In this document: in pieces, positions 43,837 to 52,337 of the stretch | How positions within the stretch are numbered: position 1 is the stretch's first letter | How the letters are laid out: the number at the start of each line of letters is the position of its first letter | Assembly (NCBI GenBank): GCA_002840895.1 | Contig: PHCZ01000001.1 | Location: 414,278-478,277 of the forward strand | DNA length: 64,000 bases | Direction: 5' to 3' | Origin: Bacteroidetes bacterium HGW-Bacteroidetes-8 | Lineage (GTDB): Bacteria > Bacteroidota > Bacteroidia > Bacteroidales > UBA932 | Translations under genes and position numbers: made by a program | The notes under the pieces: generated by a model | What the model was told of the DNA's origin: nothing | Databases searched by the model: none | What the model saw: only the letters and a program-made list of their open reading frames with translations

Positions 43837-46800
43837 TTAAAATAATCCAATCTTTAATCCTGCCGAAAATTCAGGACGGTTACGGGCGACAAACAGCAAT
43901 GCTCCGTAAGTTGAGCTGCTGTAGGGAGGATTATCGGGGTCAAATCCCGGAGTAAATTTGATGATTGGGCCTAAATTTCTTCCCTCAATCACTATTCTCA
44001 AATCTTTTAGATTGAGTTTCTGAAGTATGTGTTTAGGAACTATATACGATAGACTAATGCTCTGTATCCTAACCGAACTTGCATTATAAACATTTTGAGT
44101 TCCATAAGGCATTATTGCATCTAAAAGCTGAGTCTGGGCACTGTTAGTTATTTTTGTGCCGATATTATACATAGATGCTGTATTGGCATCTTCTGCACTC
44201 TTCCAGCTGTTTACCATCTTTTCCGGTAGGAATGTGTACATCTTTGTTGCTGTCATATATGATGAGAAGATGCTGGTAGGCGGGTAGTCTCCAATTACTT
44301 TATGACCGAATTTATAGTATAACCTTATGGAGAGATCAAAGTTCTTGTAAGCTATCCTGTTTGTAAGGGAGCCAAAGTGTTTAGGATCTTTTTGCCCGAC
44401 AAATTTGAACAACTTCATCATATCAAGCTTGTTAATGTCAGTAACATCTGTGATTTTTGTCTCAACTCCGTCATACATAAATTTAGGTAACCCGGCCTCG
44501 TCATACCCTGCCCACTCTATAGCTGCCAGATAACTTAGTGGCTGGTCCGGTTTTCTGTAGTAGAACGACATATTAGTGTAAGCCATTATATTATTAAGGA
44601 CTCTTGTGATTCCAACAGCAATATTTTTGTTTGTAGAGTACTGGAACATAGTTTGCCATTTAAAATCCTTTCTATTTATGATGTTAGCCTGTATGTCAAA
44701 TTCAATTCCGGTGTTTTTAAGCCCCCCTGCATTAAGTGTAGCTCTGTTATTTTGAAAACCATAGGTTCCGTTTACAGCCATCTGTACCAAACAATCTTTT
44801 GAGTCTTTGTGGTAAAAATTGATTGTACCACTGATGTTATTGGAAAGCAAACCATAATCGATACCAATATTGTAAGTTGAGGTTTTTTCCCAGGTAAGAT
44901 TTGGGTTTGGTGCAGATTGAATAGCTGAGTATGGCAATCTAGTCACCGGGTCAGTCCAAGGATAACCATATAGATATGGTGCTGCGCTTTTATCGATGTT
45001 ACCATTCCATCCGTAAGATGCCCTTAGCTTTAGATAATTCACCTCGTTTTTGAATTTTTTTGCAAACTCCTCCTGAGTTATCTGCCATCCAAACCCGACA
45101 GACCATTGTGGCAAGTTCGGTGAATCTGAAGAGCTTCCGAAAAGGTTTGTCTTATCCAGTCTTATACTACCGGTTAAATCATATTTTTTATTGTAAGAGT
45201 ATCCGAAATTCCCGAAATATGATACATATCTATCGTCTCTGCCGTTAATACTGAAGTAGTACTTGCCTGGAATCATAGGAATTGTTTGGTAATAGTTTGT
45301 CTGCCCGGATAATTTTGGATATACAGGGTCCTTGAAATTTATCCCTGAAGCATAAGTTAATGCCTGAGGATCGTACCCGTAATAGCCATATGGGTGTTCG
45401 TCATAATAATCTTTTTTCCAGTCTGTCCCGGCCATTACTTTTAAAGAGTGCTCCCCGAATTTTTTGTCATATGTTACCTGTCCCCGGTAATTATTTCCGG
45501 AACCCATTCTTTTGCGCTCGTAGAGCATCCCTCCGGGAGGAATCGGGTAGGTACCATCTGTCCTGGCATTATTGTTAACCTGATTTCTAACAACCCAACT
45601 CTGTTCGTTGTAATACTCTCTCAGATAGCGGTTAACATATTGATATTGATAAGATAACTCTACACTAAGTCCTGCAAAAGGCATTAGATTTAATTTTGCT
45701 GTCAGTCTCAGATCTGAGTTCTTCTCGGTGTTATCTCTGTTATCGGCCTCTCTTTTAAGATTCCAGTCCCAATCATATGGTAATCTGTATTTTGCTACAG
45801 AGTCTCTTCGTGCAGCGGTACTAAGCGCATAATATGAATCGTAAGTTGCTCTGGAATCCTGTGCTATCATAGGGAGATAATTTCCATTTTCGTCAAGAAT
45901 TTGAGTCATTTGGTTGATATAGTTCAACTCTTTGATATCCATTCCATTATTCTTGGATTCATTCAGGTTAAGGTTTGCACCGAAGGAGAGAGCCATCCAT
46001 TTTGCAGGCGCAAGTTGTTCGCTAACACTAATGATATAGTCGCTCTTCTCGTTCCCTTTATTGTATTTTTGATTTGAAGTTGCTGTAATTGACGTTCTAA
46101 AATTATGGGATTTGCTCCCAATCTGATATGCAATATTCGCCTTTACATTTGTCTCAAGTTTATTGAGGAATAGTTCGGCAAATTCATCTCTTACATCAAT
46201 TTTTTTCAACTTTTCAAGTTCTGTATTGGCTTGATCCATTGTAATTACACCTCTCATAGCACCTGCAATTGTTCTTATTACTGGAGATAGGTCATATTTG
46301 TCATAAATGGCCGCGTTTGTCTTAAATTGATCCAGATAGTTTGTCTCAAATGCCATCCATTTATATAGCTCTACTGCCTGCTCACTGCTTGCCCAAGGGA
46401 TTTTGTTCAGGTTTGGGGCTGCTTGTGCATAAAAATCTACAGCCACATCCACTTTTGGAGCTGTGCTTTGCCCCCTTTTGGTTGTTATTACAATAACGCC
46501 ATTGGCAGCCTGTGCACCCCAGATAGATGCAGCAGATGCATCTTTAAGAACTGTCACATTTTCAATGTCATCAGGGTTAATTGAAGACCACGGATTTGAG
46601 GCCGAACTTACAGGAAAGCCATCTATTACTATAAGAGGATTGCTGTCACCAAATGTACTGGCACCTCGGATAATTATACTTCTGCTGGCCTGGTCAGTCG
46701 GATATTGATCCTCCACATAGTTTGGCTCAAAATAGAGTCCCGGTACCAACCCTTCTAGTTTATCCTTTAGACTGAAGGTCCTGTTCCTTTCAAGCTCTTT

Positions 46801-47490
46801 TGAATCCACTTGTGTAAAGGCACCTGTGACTCTCTCTCTTGGTAGAGTCTGGTAACCTGTAACAACTGCTTCAGAGATAACAAGCTCGTCTTCTACCATC
46901 ACGATTTCATAATAGGTCTTCTCGTCGGGGTAAAGGATTTGAGTATTCATCCCAATCATCGAGAAACTGACAGATGTCCCTCTGCCTCTGGGAATATCTA
47001 TCTCAAATTTCCCCTCATCATCTGTATATGTTCCTCTCTTTGTGCCGACAACAATGACAGAGACTCCCACTATGGGGGTCTTAGACTTATCGACAACCAA
47101 ACCACTGATTTTGATTAATTGTGATTGAGTAGAGCTTTTCTCCTGAATGACTATCTGTTTCTCATTGAAGGAATAGGTGAGATTCGACTTTGCGAAAACA
47201 GTGTTCAGAATTGAACTCAAGGTTTGATCTTTTGCCTCGATAGTAACATTCGGGAACGATTCTACCTGAGACTTTTTGTAGAAAAATTTAAACATAGTAA
47301 CTTTTTCAACCTCTTCAAAAAAAGTGGTAATTGACGCATTTTTGAGAGTGATTGATATCTTCTCCTGCTGGTAGGCAGCAGTTAATGGCGGAGGTGCAAG
47401 GATGAAAAAAACTACCGGTAACAATAGAAAATGCTTCAAAGAACGCCACCCGTGAAAGCACTTTTTTCTCTTTTGTAAAAAAGTTTTCAT
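43837..47490 (-). CDS. SusC/RagA TonB-linked transporter with STN domain, module B
   Basis: A 1217-residue outer-membrane transporter with the same order as module A: long basic signal peptide, STN domain (about 44-116: ISITLKNASITTFFEEVEKVT...QIVIQ), a carboxypeptidase-D regulatory-like domain (about 127-210), plug containing VVTGYQTLPRERVTGAF and NVTVLKDASAASIWGAQAANGVIVI, then the barrel. The two SusC proteins differ by two residues in length and share most motifs, so they derive from one duplication. The short region upstream holds the second antisense RNA candidate. Confidence 0.95.
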   Translation of the reverse strand: MKTFLQKRKKCFHGWRSLKHFLLLPVVFFILAPPPLTAAYQQEKISITLKNASITTFFEEVEKVTMFKFFYKKSQVESFPNVTIEAKDQTLSSILNTVFAKSNLTYSFNEKQIVIQEKSSTQSQLIKISGLVVDKSKTPIVGVSVIVVGTKRGTYTDDEGKFEIDIPRGRGTSVSFSMIGMNTQILYPDEKTYYEIVMVEDELVISEAVVTGYQTLPRERVTGAFTQVDSKELERNRTFSLKDKLEGLVPGLYFEPNYVEDQYPTDQASRSIIIRGASTFGDSNPLIVIDGFPVSSASNPWSSINPDDIENVTVLKDASAASIWGAQAANGVIVITTKRGQSTAPKVDVAVDFYAQAAPNLNKIPWASSEQAVELYKWMAFETNYLDQFKTNAAIYDKYDLSPVIRTIAGAMRGVITMDQANTELEKLKKIDVRDEFAELFLNKLETNVKANIAYQIGSKSHNFRTSITATSNQKYNKGNEKSDYIISVSEQLAPAKWMALSFGANLNLNESKNNGMDIKELNYINQMTQILDENGNYLPMIAQDSRATYDSYYALSTAARRDSVAKYRLPYDWDWNLKREADNRDNTEKNSDLRLTAKLNLMPFAGLSVELSYQYQYVNRYLREYYNEQSWVVRNQVNNNARTDGTYPIPPGGMLYERKRMGSGNNYRGQVTYDKKFGEHSLKVMAGTDWKKDYYDEHPYGYYGYDPQALTYASGINFKDPVYPKLSGQTNYYQTIPMIPGKYYFSINGRDDRYVSYFGNFGYSYNKKYDLTGSIRLDKTNLFGSSSDSPNLPQWSVGFGWQITQEEFAKKFKNEVNYLKLRASYGWNGNIDKSAAPYLYGYPWTDPVTRLPYSAIQSAPNPNLTWEKTSTYNIGIDYGLLSNNISGTINFYHKDSKDCLVQMAVNGTYGFQNNRATLNAGGLKNTGIEFDIQANIINRKDFKWQTMFQYSTNKNIAVGITRVLNNIMAYTNMSFYYRKPDQPLSYLAAIEWAGYDEAGLPKFMYDGVETKITDVTDINKLDMMKLFKFVGQKDPKHFGSLTNRIAYKNFDLSIRLYYKFGHKVIGDYPPTSIFSSYMTATKMYTFLPEKMVNSWKSAEDANTASMYNIGTKITNSAQTQLLDAIMPYGTQNVYNASSVRIQSISLSYIVPKHILQKLNLKDLRIVIEGRNLGPIIKFTPGFDPDNPPYSSSTYGALLFVARNRPEFSAGLKIGLF

Positions 47491-47502
47491 AGTTTTGCAA
47501 AT

Positions 47503-47580
47503 TACTGGTTAATACTTGGAATTGATCAGCTTTGCGGGAGGGATAAAGTATACCACGCCTTAAATCTCCCGCATTTTTTA
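47503..47580 (+). ncRNA. Candidate antisense RNA to the susC leader, module B
   Basis: Same design as in module A: TAGTTTTG (47490-47497) at the susC ATG, hairpin GCGGGAG (47534) with CTCCCGC (47566) and the T-rich tail ATTTTTTATTT. The stem and the segments CTGGTTAATA, TTGATC, GGGAT-AAAG, CCTTA and ATCTCCCGCATTTTT are shared with module A while the bases between differ, which argues for selection on this element. Confidence 0.6.
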
Positions 47581-48771
47581 TTTATAGTCCACTATAATTA
47601 GTTTTCCCTTTTCTATCCTGTATCTCACTTTGGCACTTAGTGCAATAGTTTTCACTGCAGCTTCAATATTCTCCCTATCAAATTTTCCGTAAAATCTCTC
47701 ATTGGGGGAGACTGAAGATCTGTTAACTATCTCTACTCCATACCAGGTAGAGAGGCTAGAGAGCATATCGTTGAAAGATATCTCCCGAAGAGCAAGAATG
47801 CCATCTTTCCATTGAGTCATTGCTTTGGAGTCTACAATTTTAACGATCCCTTCGCGAATTTCTCTGTTGAACGAGAACATCTCATCCGGAGCGATTATTC
47901 TGCTAATCCCGTGGGTGTGTACTTTAACCGACCCCTCTATTAGAATAACAGAAGATTTAGCTGCACTCTTTTTTGCCTCTACATCAAATGATGTTCCCAA
48001 TACCTCAACTTTCATATCCTCTGTAGATACAATAAAGGGAACCTTTGATTTCGAAACATCAAAATAGGCTCTTCCATCCAGAGTTACCTCTCTTGAGGCT
48101 GAACCAAAACATATCGGATACCTCAAATATGAACCAGAATGCAGATACACCTTTGTGCCGTCAGACAAAACCACGACAAATCTTTCACCGGGAGGAATAG
48201 TAACTGCGTTGTATCTAAGGGTATCGGAGCTATCTGAAATGCTCTTCACCCTGTTAAGGTAATTTATCTCTCTGATCTCTTGCAGCAACCCATCTTCCCC
48301 GCTATTAAGATCACTCAATAAAGATTTGTTTGACTTTGAACTCAATGGATTTATAACACTTCCATCAGATAACTCAATCTTAATTGAGTCCGAGTTGTAT
48401 TTAAGCTCAGAAAATGCAAGCTTGTTGTAATCATCAGCAGTTCCAGCCATCCACAACACCATATATATGCCGGCCATAATTAGTAGTGTTGCAGCAGAAG
48501 AGCCCCAGTATAGAACTCTTCTTCTGAATCTCTCTCTTCTTTTACTGCTTTCTACATAATTCAGGAATGAGATCAACGATTGATCACTCCTCTGCGTCGA
48601 GGCTGGGGTGCTATTTAAAGTATGCCATAATTGCTTATACTCTTCGAAATATCTCTCATTTTGAGAATCTTTTATCCATAATGCAAACTGTTCAACTTCA
48701 CTTGAAACTGCTTTTCCCGATAGGATTTTCGATAAAAGATTATCTGATGGATTTATTGACTCTTTATACAT
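47578..48771 (-). CDS. FecR-family anti-sigma factor, module B
   Basis: Inner-membrane anti-sigma regulator with cytoplasmic N-terminus, one membrane segment (YWGSSAATLLIMAGIYMVLWM), a FecR domain (ERFVVVLSDGTKVYLHSGSYLRYP) and a C-terminal DUF4974 domain (SFNDMLSSLSTWYGVEIVNRSS). The track begins at a TTG; aligning with the module A protein puts the start at the ATG giving MYKESINPSDNLL (397 residues), which has the same eight residues before the conserved S/T-D. An ATG four codons earlier is possible. Confidence 0.9.
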   Translation of the reverse strand: MYKESINPSDNLLSKILSGKAVSSEVEQFALWIKDSQNERYFEEYKQLWHTLNSTPASTQRSDQSLISFLNYVESSKRRERFRRRVLYWGSSAATLLIMAGIYMVLWMAGTADDYNKLAFSELKYNSDSIKIELSDGSVINPLSSKSNKSLLSDLNSGEDGLLQEIREINYLNRVKSISDSSDTLRYNAVTIPPGERFVVVLSDGTKVYLHSGSYLRYPICFGSASREVTLDGRAYFDVSKSKVPFIVSTEDMKVEVLGTSFDVEAKKSAAKSSVILIEGSVKVHTHGISRIIAPDEMFSFNREIREGIVKIVDSKAMTQWKDGILALREISFNDMLSSLSTWYGVEIVNRSSVSPNERFYGKFDRENIEAAVKTIALSAKVRYRIEKGKLIIVDYK

Positions 48772-48817
48772 CTTATTAAACATATATTTGGTAAGACGCA
48801 AAAAGATGTTTCAACCA

Positions 48818-49402
48818 CTAAAAGAGAATCAGATATTTTAAACGTTCCCTCAATTTTTTCAGGGCTATTGCCATTTGATTCTCTACTGTATTGACAGATA
48901 TCTCCAGTGAAGAGGCAACCTCGATGTAGCTTTGTCCTCCGACTTTACACTTGATAAATATCTCTCTGCATCGCACAGGTAAAGAGTTAATAGATTCAAT
49001 TATCTCCTTTCTGGTTTCTGAGTCAGTTAATCTCAACTCGGCATCAGGACTCTGAATCACTCTTGAAAAATATAGATCTGCAAGACCTCTCTCCTCGTAT
49101 TTATCAAGAACTTTGTTTTTCCGTATAATCGAAATGGAGTTGTTGTAGACAGATCTATAGAGGTAAGATCTCAACGAATCTCTAATCTCAAGTCTCTCAC
49201 GGATATCCCAAATATGACAAAAAGTAGATTGAACACACTCACCTGCATCGTTTTCGTCATTAAGTATTCTTAATGCATAGGAGTAGAGATTATCATAATG
49301 ATTATTAAAGATATATACAAACGCATCGTGGGCTCCGTTTTTTAGTGCCTCTTTCAATGCATCACTATTAGAATAAACACTATGTGTACTCTCTTTTTTC
49401 AC
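48818..49402 (-). CDS. ECF RNA polymerase sigma factor, module B
   Basis: A 194-residue ECF sigma factor with region 2 (YIFNNHYDNLYSYALRILNDENDAGECVQSTFCHIWDIR) and region 4 (SLPVRCREIFIKCKVGGQSYIEVASSLEISVNTVENQM). The start codon is GTG; it gives exactly the length and N-terminal spacing of the module A paralogue, which supports it. Heads module B and is followed 46 bases later by the fecR start chosen here. Confidence 0.94.
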   Translation of the reverse strand: MKKESTHSVYSNSDALKEALKNGAHDAFVYIFNNHYDNLYSYALRILNDENDAGECVQSTFCHIWDIRERLEIRDSLRSYLYRSVYNNSISIIRKNKVLDKYEERGLADLYFSRVIQSPDAELRLTDSETRKEIIESINSLPVRCREIFIKCKVGGQSYIEVASSLEISVNTVENQMAIALKKLRERLKYLILF

Positions 49403-49447
49403 CTAAAAAATAACAATATGAAATCACAGAAGAGTTAATATAACTAT

Positions 49448-49455
49448 CAAAAATA
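49448..49455 (-). promoter_or_regulatory. -7 box for the module B sigma gene
   Basis: TATTTTTG on the minus strand fits TAnnTTTG, 45 bases before the GTG start. The -33 region has only a TTG at wide spacing. Confidence 0.45.
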
Positions 49456-49522
49456 GGCAATATTTTTTACTATCCAGCAACGTTTAGAATATAGCCTACT
49501 GCAAAACCCGGAGGTTGCACGA

Positions 49523-49553
49523 TAAAAAAAGCTGCCAAATTTATTTGACAGCT
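49523..49553 (-). terminator. Terminator of the DUF3276 gene
   Basis: On the minus strand AGCTGTCAA pairs with TTGGCAGCT (one mismatch) and seven T follow. It lies 22 bases after the DUF3276 stop and separates that gene from module B. Confidence 0.82.
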
Positions 49554-49574
49554 CTCTATTATAAAATATTATCT

Positions 49575-49925
49575 CTATAGCTCTTCGAAATTGACATCAG
49601 AGAAAGAGGGTGTTGCAACCTCCTTTTCAACTTTTTCTGAGGTTGCAGGAATTCTCTCACGGATATACTGAATAATCTCCTCTAACCCTTGTGAAAATTT
49701 TTCAAAATCCTCTTTATACAGGAAAATTTTGTGTTTGTCGTAAACAAATCTACCGTCTTTGTCTACTCTCCGTTTACTTTCGGTGATAGTGAGGTAGTAA
49801 TCGTTGTTTTTAGTTGCTTTAACATCAAAGAAATAGGTCCTCTTTCCTGCTCTAACCGGTTTTGAATAAACATCATCTCCATTGCGCTCATGCATATCTG
49901 CATTGTCAAAATCCTCGAAGTACAT
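49575..49925 (-). CDS. DUF3276 PUR-domain nucleic-acid-binding protein
   Basis: A 116-residue protein of the Bacteroidota/Spirochaete PUR-alpha-like family. The single PUR repeat is recognisable: PVRAGKRTYFFDVKATKNNDYYLTITESKRR followed by KHKIFLYKEDFEKFSQGLEEIIQYI. Related proteins bind single-stranded DNA or RNA. The acidic C-terminus has no known role. It is divergent from nusB with the two promoters back to back. Confidence 0.9.
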   Translation of the reverse strand: MYFEDFDNADMHERNGDDVYSKPVRAGKRTYFFDVKATKNNDYYLTITESKRRVDKDGRFVYDKHKIFLYKEDFEKFSQGLEEIIQYIRERIPATSEKVEKEVATPSFSDVNFEEL

Positions 49926-49950
49926 TTTCGTTGTTTTTAAGTTTGTCTCA

Positions 49951-49979
49951 CAAAGATAAAATTATTTTTTATGCACAAA
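49951..49979 (-). promoter_or_regulatory. Promoter of the DUF3276 gene
   Basis: On the minus strand TTTG, 17 bases, TATCTTTG, followed 25 bases later by the ATG. The -7 box is the exact mirror of the nusB box located 25 bases away on the other strand. Confidence 0.75.
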
Positions 49980-49983
49980 AATC

Positions 49984-49991
49984 TATCTTTG
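49984..49991 (+). promoter_or_regulatory. -7 box of the nusB operon
   Basis: TATCTTTG ends 26 bases before the ATG at 50018. This shows that the track start at 49862 lies upstream of the promoter and is wrong. Confidence 0.65.
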
Positions 49992-50017
49992 TAAAATATT
50001 TGATAATTATTGTTTTT

Positions 50018-50965
50018 ATGATCAGCAGAAGATTGATTCGCATTAAGGTTTTTAAAGTTCTTTTCAGTCGTATAAATTCGGGGTCAGACTCTTTTCTGGC
50101 AGCAGAAAAGGAGCTAATTCTAAGTTGTGACAAGTCACTTGAACTCTATTACTTTTTACTATCCTTACCTTCTGCACTTAAAAATGTTGCAGAGCAAAAG
50201 ATAGATGCTGGGTTAAAGAAATTTCATCCCACTCCTCAGGAGATTGACCCAAATAGGAAATTTATCAATAACAGACTTATTACTTTGTTGGAGGATGATG
50301 TAGATATCACAGGTTTTTGTAGTAAAAGAGCTCTCTCCTGGAGAGAGTACGACTCTTTTGTGAAGAAAATTTATGCATCAGTAGTCTCCAAAGAGTACTT
50401 CTCTAACTATATGGAGTCGTCTGAGAGCTCTTTTGAGGAGGATATGAAACTTATTACATCAATATTTGAAGAGGAGCTGGAGGAGTCAGATGAGCTTTAC
50501 ACTTTGTTGGAAGATGCGAACCTCTACTGGACAGATGATTTAGCCTTTATAATTAATATAATAACAAAGAGACTCCACTCATTAAAAGAGAATAGCTCTA
50601 TAGAACACCCCTCTCTCTTTTTAAAGTCAGAGGATAAGGACTATGCAATTCGGCTTCTAAATGTCTCAATGATTAGATACGCAGAATATACAGGGCTTAT
50701 GTCCAAGTATGTGCTCAATTGGGAGACAGACAGGCTGGCTGCTACAGATCTTGCGCTTATTGTAATGGGTATTGCTGAGGCAGTCACTTTCCCAAATATC
50801 CCTATAAAAGTTACTATAAACGAATATGTGGAGCTATCTAAATTTTATAGCACTCCTAACAGCAAGGTATTTGTAAACGGAATGCTGGATAAAATTCTGC
50901 TCGCTCTAAAGGATGAGGGTCAGATAGAAAAAAGTGGAAGAGGTTTGGTAGGGTCGTCAGAATAG
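50018..50965 (+). CDS. nusB: Transcription antitermination factor NusB
   Basis: Helical RNA-binding protein of the rRNA antitermination complex. From ATG 50018 it has 315 residues, about twice E. coli NusB, as is usual in Bacteroidota. The N-terminus MISRRLIRIKVFKVLFS is the RNA-binding Arg-rich helix and the C-terminal part TDLALIVMGIAEAVTFPNIPIKVTINEYVELSKFYSTPNSKVFVNGMLDKIL is the NusB signature. The track start gives 52 extra residues with no family similarity. It heads the nusB-yajC-ybbR-coaE block. Confidence 0.93.
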   Translation: MISRRLIRIKVFKVLFSRINSGSDSFLAAEKELILSCDKSLELYYFLLSLPSALKNVAEQKIDAGLKKFHPTPQEIDPNRKFINNRLITLLEDDVDITGFCSKRALSWREYDSFVKKIYASVVSKEYFSNYMESSESSFEEDMKLITSIFEEELEESDELYTLLEDANLYWTDDLAFIINIITKRLHSLKENSSIEHPSLFLKSEDKDYAIRLLNVSMIRYAEYTGLMSKYVLNWETDRLAATDLALIVMGIAEAVTFPNIPIKVTINEYVELSKFYSTPNSKVFVNGMLDKILLALKDEGQIEKSGRGLVGSSE

Positions 50966-50974
50966 TTAAATTTG
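50944..50974 (+). promoter_or_regulatory. Internal promoter for yajC
   Basis: TTTG, 19 bases, TAAATTTG: exact Bacteroidota consensus overlapping the end of nusB, 28 bases before the yajC ATG. yajC and the genes behind it can be transcribed independently of nusB. Confidence 0.8.
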
Positions 50975-51002
50975 CATAATCTTATTTAAAAAAATATACA
51001 GT

Positions 51003-51320
51003 ATGAATTTTTTTGTAATTCTTCAACAAACAGCAGAAGCAGGTTCAGGAAACTGGAGCTTTCTGGTTATGATGGGTCTTATCTTTGTTGTAATGTACTT
51101 CTTTATGATCCGTCCTCAGCAGAAAAAGCAGAAAGAGCTTGCCAAATTCAGGAGCAGTCTTGAAAAAGGAGATAAAGTGGTGACTCTTGGTGGAATATAT
51201 GGTGTCGTAGTAGAGGTAAAGGAGCAATATGTCCTTGTGGAGGTTGATTCAAATGTTAAGCTAAGAATCGATAAATCGGCTATTGTAAAGGATATCAGCG
51301 ATATTACAGCCGGTAAATAG
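51003..51320 (+). CDS. yajC: Preprotein translocase subunit YajC
   Basis: Small inner-membrane partner of SecDF, 105 residues. One membrane segment (about 20-37: FLVMMGLIFVVMYFFMI) is followed by the family signature RPQQKKQKELAKFRSSLEKGDKVVTLGGIYGVV. The position between nusB and a ybbR-like gene is the usual one in this phylum. Confidence 0.95.
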   Translation: MNFFVILQQTAEAGSGNWSFLVMMGLIFVVMYFFMIRPQQKKQKELAKFRSSLEKGDKVVTLGGIYGVVVEVKEQYVLVEVDSNVKLRIDKSAIVKDISDITAGK

Positions 51321-51333
51321 TTTCCCTAAAGCT

Positions 51334-52326
51334 ATGTTAAAGCTTAACAGCTCCATAATCAGTTACGAAAGAGGCAGACGACTTTTACAACTCTTGTTCT
51401 GTCTCTTTCTTGCTTTTGTTATATGGAGTGTACATAACCTCTCAGACGACTATAGCCATCTCTTTCAATATACTGTAGTTGCAAAATCCTCAATGAGCGG
51501 TAAATTGGAAGATTCTCAATCCATCAATAAACTTACTCTAAGGGCGAGAGCGTCCGGATTCTACATTCTGAAACACAGGTACAACAGAGTTGATGCCTCG
51601 TTGGTACTCTCTCCGGATAATAAGCTTTTCAAAAAGATAGCGGGCAAAAAAGATAGCTACTATCTTCTCACTTCAGATATAAGAGCTCACATCTCCGAAG
51701 CAACAGCAGACAAGCTTCAGGTGGAGTATCTCAGCACAGACACTCTATTTTTTCGCTTTCCCGGAGTAGTTTCCAAGGAGGTTCCTGTTGCTTTTAAATC
51801 CAGAATCTCTTTTAGGGACCAATATATGCAAAAAGGAGAGTTAAAATTAGAACCTTTGAGAGTTACAATGTATGGAGAGCAATCTCAACTTGACAAAATA
51901 GATTCTGCATTCACTCAATTAATTGTAATGAAAAATGTTAGCACTTCGATAAGCGGAGTGGCAACCTTTACTTCTGTCTCAGGTGTTACCATCTCTCCAA
52001 AAGAGCTGCTCTACTCTATGAATGTTGAGAGGTATGTAGAGAAAGAGATTCTTTTGCCGGTAAGAATGATTAACCTGCCGGAGGGTTTCGTCTGCCGGCT
52101 TACTCCATCGGAAATACGTATTACCTACAGGTTCCCACTCAGCGACAGAGAATCACTCTCCTTGCTCTCAACATCGCTATATATAAATTACAAAAGTATA
52201 GAGGGGGTATCAGACACTGTTGTGACTCCGGTTCTAGAGAATTTACCCGCGGAAATTTTAGATTATACGTTATACCCCGGGTATGTAGATTGCAAAGTCT
52301 ATCCAAACACACGAGTTAATAATTAA
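51334..52326 (+). CDS. YbbR-like protein
   Basis: A 330-residue protein with one N-terminal membrane segment (about 17-33: LLQLLFCLFLAFVIWSV) and an extracytoplasmic portion with YbbR-like repeats (KEVPVAFKSRISFRDQYMQKGELKLEPLRVTMYGEQSQLDKIDSAFT; KEILLPVRMINLPEGFVCRLTPSEIRITYR). In Firmicutes the homologue CdaR regulates a diadenylate cyclase; no cyclase gene is next to this one. Function here is unknown. It is 13 bases after yajC and 11 before coaE. Confidence 0.85.
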   Translation: MLKLNSSIISYERGRRLLQLLFCLFLAFVIWSVHNLSDDYSHLFQYTVVAKSSMSGKLEDSQSINKLTLRARASGFYILKHRYNRVDASLVLSPDNKLFKKIAGKKDSYYLLTSDIRAHISEATADKLQVEYLSTDTLFFRFPGVVSKEVPVAFKSRISFRDQYMQKGELKLEPLRVTMYGEQSQLDKIDSAFTQLIVMKNVSTSISGVATFTSVSGVTISPKELLYSMNVERYVEKEILLPVRMINLPEGFVCRLTPSEIRITYRFPLSDRESLSLLSTSLYINYKSIEGVSDTVVTPVLENLPAEILDYTLYPGYVDCKVYPNTRVNN

Positions 52327-52337
52327 AATTCTAAAAA

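Noticed and set aside
30597-49402. Reading the susCD modules as a polysaccharide utilisation locus
   Set aside because: No glycoside hydrolase, lyase or sulfatase is present; the accessory genes are thioredoxin-like.
49862-50017. 52-residue extension of NusB in the ORF track
   Set aside because: It overlaps the divergent DUF3276 gene and its promoter and lies upstream of the nusB -7 box; no family similarity.
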